64,000 nt of DNA from Actinokineospora pegani (GTDB taxonomy: Bacteria; Actinomycetota; Actinomycetes; Mycobacteriales; Pseudonocardiaceae): positions 44,149 to 108,148 of the forward strand of contig NZ_WHOL01000036.1 in the NCBI RefSeq assembly GCF_009745975.1, read 5' to 3'. Positions 1 to 6,727 of this stretch are shown in pieces (positions within the stretch are counted from its first letter, which is position 1; the number at the start of each line of letters is the position of its first letter). Both the position numbers and the translations under genes were made by a program. Under the pieces are notes generated by a model that had not been told where the DNA came from, searched no databases, and saw only the letters and a list, made by a program, of their open reading frames with translations.

Positions 1-165
1 AACCACTGCCTGGCCCAGATCGGCATCGAACACCCGGACCACCGCCCCCGGGCGCTCGACATCGGCGAGCGCCTGCAAGTCCTCAAGGACTACCCGACTC
101 CCCCGAACTGCACCTCCCCCTTCGCCCCCACCTGGATCACCGAGATGGTCCGCCGGGCGGGCTGA
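1..165 (+). CDS. DNA alkylation repair protein (AlkD-like), 3' end only
   Basis: The first 165 bases are an open frame ending in TGA at 163-165, so only the last 54 residues are in the window. The tail contains HCLAQIGIEHPDHR, then LKDYPTPPNCTSPFAP and WITEMVRR. This is the pattern I remember from the C-terminus of AlkD-family HEAT-like DNA glycosylases (Ile-Gly-Ile..., Cys-Thr-Ser-Pro-Tyr/Phe-Ala-Pro..Trp-Ile). Members remove N-alkylated bases such as 3-methyladenine and 7-methylguanine. The catalytic part lies outside the window, so the assignment rests on this tail alone. Confidence 0.5.
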   Translation, partial: NHCLAQIGIEHPDHRPRALDIGERLQVLKDYPTPPNCTSPFAPTWITEMVRRAG

Positions 166-230
166 CGAACCTGGAGCACCCCGGACATCGACCGGCGCAG
201 GGCATCCGGGGCATTGGCTACCATCGCCGC

Positions 231-1754
231 GTGGTGCTCCGGGACGCGGTGTTGTGGGCTCTGCTGTCCGCGGGCTGCGCGCTCGCCTTCCTGCAGAGCT
301 CCGCCCCCGCCGCCGTGCTGCTGCACCTGGTGGCGCCGATCGTCGTGCTGGCCGTCGCGATCCCCGCGAGCAGGCGGTGGCCGGGGGCGGCGGTGTTCGT
401 GGTCAACGGCCTGTGCGCCCTCGGGCTGGCCGACCCCGACACCCCGGCGAACGGCGCGCTGCCCGCTCTGGCCGTGACCACCTACCTGCTGGGCAGGCGC
501 ACCGCCTCGGCGCGGTCGGCGCTGGTGCTGTTCGGCGCCTGCCTGGTCGTCGACCTGGGTGTGTGCGCCGTGCTCGGGGTCGACGCCGTGTGGTGGTTCT
601 ACGCGCTGTCCATGGTGCCGGTCGCACTGCTCCTGCCCTGGCTGGCGGGCCGTTTCCGCCGGGCGCAGGTGCGGTTGGTGCGCGGCGGGTGGGAGCGGGC
701 GGCGATCCTCGAGCAGCGGCAGCGCTCGATCGCCGAGCAGGCCCGCCTGCGGGAGCGGACCCGCATCGCCGCCGACATGCACGACTCGCTCGGCCACCAG
801 TTGAGCCTGATCGCCCTGCGCGCGGGCGCGCTGGAGACGTCCCCGGCACTCGACGAGCGGGACCAGGCCGACTTCACCGCGCTGCGCCTGGCGGCCGCCG
901 ACGCGGTCGACAACCTCCGGGAGACGATCGGCGCGCTGCGCGAGGTGTCGGCCGCGCCGACCTCGGAGACCGTCGAGGAGTTGGTGCGCCGGACCGCGGC
1001 GTCGGGCGTGGCGGTCGAGTTGGCGCGCACGGGGGCGGTGCCGGACCTGTCCCCGCTGGTCGACCGGGCGGTGTACCGGGTGGTGCAGGAGTCGCTGACC
1101 AACGCGACCAAGCACGCACCCGGCAGCGCGGTTCAGATCCGCGTCACCCACAGCGAGGGGTGGACCGAAGTCCGGGTGCGGAACTCACCCCCGCCCGCCG
1201 GTCCGCTTCCTGGTCCCGTGCCGGGCAACCGGGGCCTGATCGGGCTGCGGGAGCGGGTCGAGGTGGTGGGCGGGACGCTGCGCACCGGGCCGCACGGGGG
1301 CGGGTTCGAGGTGCTGGCCTCGGTGCCGGACCGCCCGGGGGTCGCGGACCAGTCCGAGGTCGCCGTCGAGTCGGAGTCCACCCAGCAGATGGCGGCGGCG
1401 CGGCGCAGCGCCAGGCTCCGCCTGGTCGCCGCGTTCGCGGCACCCGCCGCGGTGGTGCTGTTGGCGGTCCCCTCCGCTGTCTTCCTCTACTTCCACCTGT
1501 CCACCTCCGTGTTGAACCCCGCCGACTACGAGGGGCTGGGAGTGGGCCAGCCCCGCGCGGAGTTCGCGGGTGTGTTGCCCGCGCGGGAGTTCCGCTTCGT
1601 GTCCGACGAGGTGCGTGCGACGCCGAAGCCCACCGGGGCCACCTGCGAGCACTACCGCTCGAACAGCAACCTCCTGGCCAAGGTCGACGTGTTCCGCTTG
1701 TGCTACTCGGGGGGAAGGCTGGTCGCCAAGGACGCGCTCGTGGACCAGCGCTGA
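231..1754 (+). CDS. NarL-type sensor histidine kinase with C-terminal membrane-anchored outer domain
   Basis: This 507-residue kinase starts at GTG 231. Residues 1-140 hold four or five hydrophobic segments. A coiled linker leads to a HisKA_3 dimerisation domain whose phosphoacceptor is His184 in ADMHDSLGHQ. A HATPase domain follows, with the N-box ESLTNATKH and G-box GNRGLIGLRERV. Unusually, residues about 399-422 form another transmembrane helix, after which about 75 residues containing two cysteines would lie outside the cell. The response-regulator gene 3606-4265 is on the same strand, separated by an oppositely oriented ABC exporter pair. The likely role is an envelope-stress or antibiotic sensor controlling that exporter, as in many actinobacterial kinase/regulator/ABC modules. 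The ligand is unknown. Confidence 0.9.
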   Translation: MVLRDAVLWALLSAGCALAFLQSSAPAAVLLHLVAPIVVLAVAIPASRRWPGAAVFVVNGLCALGLADPDTPANGALPALAVTTYLLGRRTASARSALVLFGACLVVDLGVCAVLGVDAVWWFYALSMVPVALLLPWLAGRFRRAQVRLVRGGWERAAILEQRQRSIAEQARLRERTRIAADMHDSLGHQLSLIALRAGALETSPALDERDQADFTALRLAAADAVDNLRETIGALREVSAAPTSETVEELVRRTAASGVAVELARTGAVPDLSPLVDRAVYRVVQESLTNATKHAPGSAVQIRVTHSEGWTEVRVRNSPPPAGPLPGPVPGNRGLIGLRERVEVVGGTLRTGPHGGGFEVLASVPDRPGVADQSEVAVESESTQQMAAARRSARLRLVAAFAAPAAVVLLAVPSAVFLYFHLSTSVLNPADYEGLGVGQPRAEFAGVLPAREFRFVSDEVRATPKPTGATCEHYRSNSNLLAKVDVFRLCYSGGRLVAKDALVDQR

Positions 1755-1759
1755 GCAGC

Positions 1760-2533
1760 TCACGCGTCGCGCTCGCGCAGGACGGCCAAACCGGCGAAGT
1801 GCGTGATCCCGGCCCACGCCACCACGATCAGGAACGCGACGAGCGGTGGGTGGGGCTCGGCGTCGCCCAGCATGAACCCGGAGCCCGCGGTCTGCGGCAG
1901 GAACTCGTTGATCCGCGACAACACCTCGCCGCCGAGACCGACCAGCATGATGGGCGAGGCGGTGAGCGAGAAGAACAGCACGGCCAGCACACCCGCCGCC
2001 GCGCGGAGGGCGAAGGAAACACCGATCGCGATGACCGAGACCAGCGCGAGATAAGCACCCATGGCCAGCACCTGGTAGACCGCCTCGGCGACGGCGAAAG
2101 TGGCGTGCCCGTCGAACACGACCCAGGCCACGGCCATGCCCACCACCCCGAGCGCGAAGCCGAGGACGAGTGCGACCACCGCCGCGACCACGGCCTTGGC
2201 CAGGTGCGCCCGGTGGCGCAGCGGCACCCACTGCAACGTGGTGCGCGCGCTGCCGGTCGTGTACTCGCTGGTCACCGAGGTCATGGCGAGAACGGCCAAC
2301 GGGTACTGGACGAGCACCAGCGCCGCGACCGGGGCGTTGCCGACCGGTTGGAGCGGGTGGTCGTTGATCCGGGCGATGGAGCCGTAGTAGAAGGTGAACA
2401 CCGCCATGAACGCGAAGGCGGCGATGACGCAGACGTAGGTTGTGCGGACCGTCCAGAGCTTGGTCCACTCCGCGGCGATCGCGCCGCGCAGGCCGCCGCC
2501 GTGGTGTTCCCGCGTTCCCCGGTCCCGGGTCAT
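1760..2533 (-). CDS. ABC-2 type transporter permease
   Basis: This is a 257-residue membrane protein with about six hydrophobic helices and a soluble N-terminus ending in AAEWTKLWTVRTTY, the signature of ABC-2 permeases paired with NodI/DrrA/CcmA-like ATPases. SEYTTGSARTTLQ after the second helix is also typical. Its ATG overlaps the stop of the upstream ATPase gene (ATGA), so the two are translationally coupled and form one exporter. It converges with the histidine kinase gene, only 5 bases from its stop. Substrates of this class include antimicrobial peptides, lipids and drugs; none can be named here. Confidence 0.85.
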   Translation of the reverse strand: MTRDRGTREHHGGGLRGAIAAEWTKLWTVRTTYVCVIAAFAFMAVFTFYYGSIARINDHPLQPVGNAPVAALVLVQYPLAVLAMTSVTSEYTTGSARTTLQWVPLRHRAHLAKAVVAAVVALVLGFALGVVGMAVAWVVFDGHATFAVAEAVYQVLAMGAYLALVSVIAIGVSFALRAAAGVLAVLFFSLTASPIMLVGLGGEVLSRINEFLPQTAGSGFMLGDAEPHPPLVAFLIVVAWAGITHFAGLAVLRERDA

Positions 2534-3456
2534 GCCCCCACCTCCTTGGTCCCGTACTCCACGCTGTCAGCGGTCAGTTCCAGGTAGGCCTCCTCGAGCG
2601 AGGCGCCTGCGGCGTGCAGCCCGTGCAGGCGCACGCCCAGCTCGTGGGCGAGGTCGCCGACCTCGGCGACCGTCGCCCCCCGGACGTGGATCGCCCCGTC
2701 ACCGGCGGGAGCGACCTCGACGCCGGGCCGGGCGCGTAGCCGATCGGTGAGCAGCCGCAGGTCGTCCGGGCGCGGCAGGTGCGCCCGCACCGCCGCCCGC
2801 GAGCTCTCCGCCAGCATGTCGGCCATCGGCTTGTCCGCCAGCAGCCTGCCGCGGCCGATGACCACCAGTCGATCGGCGGTCAACTGCATCTCGCTCATCA
2901 GGTGGCTGGAGAGCAACACCGTGCGGCCCTCGGCGGCCAGCGAGCGGACCAGCCCGCGCACCCAGCGCACGCCGTCGAGGTCGAGGCCGTTGATCGGCTC
3001 GTCGAAGATCAGCACCCGGGGGTCGCCGAGCAGGGCGCCCGCGATGCCCAGGCGCTGGAACATGCCGAGGGAGAAACCACCGGCGCGTTTGCGCGCCACC
3101 GAGGCCAGGCCCACCGCCGCCAGCACCTCGTCGACCCGCCGGGTCGGGACGCCGTTGCTGCGGGCCATGGCCAGCAGGTGGTTGCGGGCGGTGCGGGCCG
3201 GGTGCAGCGCCTTGGCGTCGAGGAGCGCGCCGACCTCGCGGACCGGGTGGCGCAGCGACGCGTACGGCTTGCCGTCGATGTGGGCGGTTCCGGCGCTCGG
3301 GTGGTCGAGGCCGAGGATCATCCGCATCGTGGTCGACTTGCCCGCCCCGTTCGGGCCGAGGAAACCGGTCACCCGCCCGCTCTCGACGTCGAGTGTCAGG
3401 CCGTCCACAGCGGTGGTGTCGCCATATCGTTTCGTCAGTCCCCGCAGGGTGATCAC
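2530..3456 (-). CDS. ABC exporter ATP-binding protein
   Basis: This ATPase has 308 residues. The frame is open to 3516, but GTG 3456 is preceded by a strong ribosome site (cctggaggaa, 8 bases upstream) and begins directly with the family N-terminus ITLRGLTKRYGDTTAV. It shows Walker A GPNGAGKST, a signature variant FSLGMFQRLGIAGALLGDP, Walker B VLIFDEP followed by INGLD, and the switch His in LLSSHLMSEM. The C-terminal 80 residues match the extension of DrrA/CcmA-type ATPases. It energises the permease encoded immediately downstream (4-base overlap). Confidence 0.92.
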   Translation of the reverse strand: MITLRGLTKRYGDTTAVDGLTLDVESGRVTGFLGPNGAGKSTTMRMILGLDHPSAGTAHIDGKPYASLRHPVREVGALLDAKALHPARTARNHLLAMARSNGVPTRRVDEVLAAVGLASVARKRAGGFSLGMFQRLGIAGALLGDPRVLIFDEPINGLDLDGVRWVRGLVRSLAAEGRTVLLSSHLMSEMQLTADRLVVIGRGRLLADKPMADMLAESSRAAVRAHLPRPDDLRLLTDRLRARPGVEVAPAGDGAIHVRGATVAEVGDLAHELGVRLHGLHAAGASLEEAYLELTADSVEYGTKEVGA

Positions 3457-3605
3457 GTGTTTCCTCCAGGTGTCTCGATCCCGGTGAGGACAGTAGGAAC
3501 CACCGCGCCCGCGCACAGTGGTCGTCCGTCATCGACGACCCCCGTCCTTCGTCAGGGGTGTCGCGTGGCGCCGCGTTCGCCAGTGCGCCTGGCTACACTC
3601 CAGCG

Positions 3606-4265
3606 GTGATCAGGGTCCTGCTGGCAGACGACGAGGCGGTGATCCGGGCGGGCGTGCGCGCGATCCTGGCCAGGGACCCGGGGATCGAGGTCGTCGCCGA
3701 GGCCGCGAACGGCCACGAGGCCATCGACGCGGTCCACCGCCACCGCCCGGACGTGGCCCTGCTCGACATCCAGATGCCCGGGCTGGACGGCCTCGCCGCC
3801 GCGGCCCGCATCCACCGCGACGCCCCCGGCACCGCCGTGGTCGTGCTGACCACCTTCGGCGAGGACGAGTTCATCGCCCGGGCCCTGCACGAGGGCGCCG
3901 ACGGCTTCCTCCTCAAATCCGGAGACCCCCGCGACCTCACGGCGGGGATCCACGCCGTGGCCAACGGCGGCGCCTACCTCTCCTCCCAGGTGGCCGCCCG
4001 GGTGATCGCCGGTCTCCGCTCGGGCGCCATGACGGGCGCCCCCGCCGCCGACAACCCCGTGCGCAACCTGACCCCCCGCGAACGCGACGTCCTGGCCCTG
4101 CTGGGCACGGGCCTGTCCAACGCGGAGATCGGCGCCCGCCTGCACCTGGTGGAGGGCACGGTGAAAGCTCACGTGAGCGCCATCCTGAGCACGCTCGGGG
4201 TCCGCAACCGCGTCCAAGCCGCGATCGCCGCCCACAAGGCGGGCCTGGTGAGCCGCACCCGCTGA
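3606..4265 (+). CDS. NarL/FixJ-family response regulator
   Basis: This regulator has 219 residues from GTG 3606. The frame extends upstream, but VIRVLLADDEAVIRAG is the normal receiver start. The receiver has the acidic pair DD, the phosphoacceptor Asp in VALLDIQMPGLDG, the conserved Thr in VVVLTTFGED and the Lys in FLLKSGDP. A LuxR-type HTH follows: NLTPRERDVLALLGTGLSN and LHLVEGTVKAHVSAILSTL. It is the natural partner of the histidine kinase at 231-1754 and is divergent from the ABC exporter operon (150 bases between them), so it probably controls that exporter from the shared intergenic region. Confidence 0.92.
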   Translation: MIRVLLADDEAVIRAGVRAILARDPGIEVVAEAANGHEAIDAVHRHRPDVALLDIQMPGLDGLAAAARIHRDAPGTAVVVLTTFGEDEFIARALHEGADGFLLKSGDPRDLTAGIHAVANGGAYLSSQVAARVIAGLRSGAMTGAPAADNPVRNLTPRERDVLALLGTGLSNAEIGARLHLVEGTVKAHVSAILSTLGVRNRVQAAIAAHKAGLVSRTR

Positions 4266-4333
4266 CCGTCCTCGGCGCGCGTGACCGCCCAAGAGCAGAC
4301 CTGTCGGCCATGCTTGCCGAATAAGGTGGCCGC

Positions 4334-5116
4334 GTGGACCAGGACAAGCAGCTCAGGCACGCCTCGTCGTTCGGCGCGGCGGCGACCGCGTACGCCAGGC
4401 ACCGCCCGGACTACGCCCAGGCGGCGGTGCGCTGGGCCCTCGAGCCCGCGGCGGGCGCGCGGGTGCTCGACCTCGGCGCAGGCACCGGGAAACTCTCCGC
4501 CACGCTGCTCGCGGTGGACGCCGACGTCACCGCGGTCGAGCCGGACCCGGCGATGCTGGCGGAGCTGCGCAGCGCGCTGCCGGGTGTCCGCGCGCTGCCG
4601 GGCAGCGCCGAGGCGATACCGCTGCCGGACGCGTCCGTCGACGCCGTGCTGGCGGGCAACGCCATGCACTGGTTCGACATGGCCGTCGCGGGACCCGAGA
4701 TCGCCAGGGTCCTGGCGCCCGGCGGCGTCCTGGCCGGCCTGTGGAACGTCGTGGACGACCAGGTCGACTGGGTCGCCGGGCTGGCGCGGGTCAGCGGGAG
4801 CGCGGCCATCGGTCCGCGTGACACGCCCACCGGCTGGCGCGCCGAGACGGCCGGGGCGCACCTGCCCAAGACCGGCGCCGCGGCGGCCCGGTTCGGCTCC
4901 CCGGAGCAGGCCGGGTTCCCGCACGGGCAGCGCCGCACCGCCGATTCCCTCGTCGCGACGCTGGCGACACGGGCGGGGATGCTGGTCATGCCGGAGCAGG
5001 AGCGAGGAGCCGCGCTCAGCCGGGTCCGCGCCTACCTCGCGGACAGGCCGGAGACCTCGGACGGTGAGTTCACCCTCCCGATGCTGACCTGCGTGCTGCG
5101 CGTCCGGCGGCTGTGA
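4334..5116 (+). CDS. Class I SAM-dependent methyltransferase
   Basis: This protein has 260 residues from GTG 4334, with a weak purine-rich ribosome site (aaggtgg) upstream. It has motif I VLDLGAGTGKLSATLL, acidic motif II VTAVEPDPAML and motif IV-like VDAVLAGNAMHWFD with HWFD, typical of the UbiE/Tam-like Methyltransf_11 group (trans-aconitate-methyltransferase-like). LAPGGVLAGLWN supports this. The acceptor substrate cannot be predicted. It follows the response-regulator gene by 68 bases but has no evident functional link. Confidence 0.85.
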   Translation: MDQDKQLRHASSFGAAATAYARHRPDYAQAAVRWALEPAAGARVLDLGAGTGKLSATLLAVDADVTAVEPDPAMLAELRSALPGVRALPGSAEAIPLPDASVDAVLAGNAMHWFDMAVAGPEIARVLAPGGVLAGLWNVVDDQVDWVAGLARVSGSAAIGPRDTPTGWRAETAGAHLPKTGAAAARFGSPEQAGFPHGQRRTADSLVATLATRAGMLVMPEQERGAALSRVRAYLADRPETSDGEFTLPMLTCVLRVRRL

Positions 5117-5373
5117 CCGGTCCGCAGTGTGAGTGCCGCGAGGTCACCTCTCACTCGTCCTGACGACTGGGCAGCACTCCCTTGTGCACTGTCCGAAGTC
5201 GAGCACCGTGATCAAACCAAGCGCGTCACTCCGTGGAGTGGTTGTTTATTGGTGCGGCGGGGTGCCGGGGTATGCCCATGGGGCAAGGGAAGTGGGAATG
5301 GCGGGTCGCACCGGGCAGGTGTTCGGTCTCCACGTCCTGACCCGCACAGTCATCACAACAGGAGGTGCTCGGA

Positions 5374-6132
5374 ATGACTCTTCCGGCGCGAGCTGAGGAC
5401 ATCGTCGGACTGACCGCGCACGACAGGTCCGGCGCCAAGGTCGGCAAGATCGGTCAGGTCTACTACGACGACCAGACGGAGCAGCCCACCTGGGCCACCG
5501 TCAACACCGGCCTCTTCGGGATGAACGAGAGCTTCGTCCCGCTGCAGAACGCCCACTCCGACGGCGACACCCTGGTCGTCGCCCACGACAAGGCGGTCAT
5601 CAAGGACGCGCCGAACGTCGGGCACGACCAGCACCTCTCCGAGACCGAGGAGATGGAGCTCTTCCGCTACTACGGCCTGGACTCCAACCGGGGGCAGACC
5701 CAGCGCGGCGTCGCCACCGACCGCCGGTCCGAGCCGGGACGCGCGGACCGCGGCAACGGCACCGCCAGCATGACCCGCTCGGAGGAGCGGCTCAACGTCG
5801 GCACCCGCACCGAGGAGACGGGCAAGGTCCGGCTGCGCAAGCACGTCGTCACCGACGAGCAGCAGGTCGCCGTGCCGGTCCGCCGCGAGGAGGTGCGGGT
5901 CGAGCGGACGCCCCTCACCGGCGATGAGCGCGCGACGGCGGGCAAGCACACGGACTTCACCGACGCCGAGCAGGAGGTGACCCTGCACGAGGAGCGCCCC
6001 GTCGTGCGCAAGGAGACCGTGCCGGTGGAGAAGGTGCAGGTCGGCACCGAGACGGTCACCGAGAACAAGACCGTCCGCGACAAGGTCCGCAAGGAGCAGG
6101 TCGAGGTCGACGGCGAGCACCGCAAGCGCTGA
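5374..6132 (+). CDS. PRC-barrel and DUF2382 domain stress protein
   Basis: This protein has 252 residues. ATG 5374 is preceded by a perfect aggagg at 5360-5365, which rules out the in-frame GTG at 5365. Residues 1-100 form a PRC-barrel (VGLTAHDRSGAKVG, then GKIGQVYYDD). Residues about 140-250 are highly charged with repeated E/R/K/V strands (RSEERLNVGT, RLRKHVVTDEQ, VPVRREEVRVERTP), the DUF2382 domain. The family is linked to general stress responses in Gram-positives (YsnF-like), but its biochemical role is unknown. A GTTTAT and a GGGGTAT element lie at 5244 and 5267; the spacing is too long for a confident SigB-type promoter call. A strong terminator follows. Confidence 0.88.
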   Translation: MTLPARAEDIVGLTAHDRSGAKVGKIGQVYYDDQTEQPTWATVNTGLFGMNESFVPLQNAHSDGDTLVVAHDKAVIKDAPNVGHDQHLSETEEMELFRYYGLDSNRGQTQRGVATDRRSEPGRADRGNGTASMTRSEERLNVGTRTEETGKVRLRKHVVTDEQQVAVPVRREEVRVERTPLTGDERATAGKHTDFTDAEQEVTLHEERPVVRKETVPVEKVQVGTETVTENKTVRDKVRKEQVEVDGEHRKR

Positions 6133-6148
6133 GCGGACCGGCGCGCTG

Positions 6149-6190
6149 ACGCGGGTGCCCCCGGCCCACTTGGGCTGGGGGCACCCGCGT
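6149..6190 (+). terminator. Rho-independent-type hairpin after the PRC-barrel gene
   Basis: A perfect 14-bp inverted repeat (acgcgggtgccccc at 6149-6162, complement at 6177-6190) encloses a 14-base loop that is itself partly paired. It lies 17 bases past the stop at 6132. There is no clear U-tract, as is common in actinomycetes. It may serve both this gene and the convergent gene ending at 6251. Confidence 0.75.
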
Positions 6191-6250
6191 GTCCAGCCCA
6201 GCTCATCACACGGCCTGGCTGTGGCGCCCTGGGTGGTCGGTGGCGACCGG

Positions 6251-6727
6251 TCAGGAGGCGAGGACCTGCGGGGACAACACCTTCAGCATCGAGTTGGCCC
6301 ACGTGAGCTGGCGCAGCGTCTGCGGGTGGCAGCGCTGGGCCAGGGCGAGCAGGTCGCCATCGCCCGCGACCTGCGCGCCCTGGGCGAGCAGCTCCCAGTC
6401 CAGCGAGACACCGGCGGCCTTGCGGTGCAGTCTGCGCAGGTCGGCCAGCAGCAGTATCCCAGGTGTGGACCTGTGCACGGCGAGCCTGCTGAGCGAGCGG
6501 CGCGCCGGGGCCAGCCGACTCGTGCCGATGTCGGCGCGCAGTCGCAGCCCGAACGACGTCCCGGCCGCCGCCAGCTCGTGGAGGTGTCCGTGCGACCACC
6601 GGAGCAGGTCGTTGGCGACGTGGTGCACCTCGTGCTCCACCTGGTGGCGGTCGGCGACCGCCACCAGGTCGCGGGCGAGGGCGGACTCTGAGCGGTGCAG
6701 TTCGCGGATGGCCAGGCCCAGCTTCAT
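6251..6727 (-). CDS. Small alpha-helical protein coupled to molybdopterin oxidoreductase
   Basis: This protein has 158 residues, and its ATG overlaps the stop of the oxidoreductase gene upstream (ATGA). The sequence is almost all helix-forming and rich in His and Arg (VADRHQVEHEVHHVAND, RWSHGHLHEL), suggestive of a ferritin- or hemerythrin-like four-helix bundle, although no diiron motif can be defended. No signal peptide or membrane segment is visible. Strict coupling suggests an accessory or chaperone role for the molybdoenzyme. I do not recognise a named family. Confidence 0.65.
   Translation of the reverse strand: MKLGLAIRELHRSESALARDLVAVADRHQVEHEVHHVANDLLRWSHGHLHELAAAGTSFGLRLRADIGTSRLAPARRSLSRLAVHRSTPGILLLADLRRLHRKAAGVSLDWELLAQGAQVAGDGDLLALAQRCHPQTLRQLTWANSMLKVLSPQVLAS

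Noticed and set aside
5244..5273. GTTTAT and GGGGTAT elements before the PRC-barrel gene as a SigB promoter
   Set aside because: The distance from GTTT to GGGTA is 20 bases against the usual 14-17, so it was not listed as a promoter.
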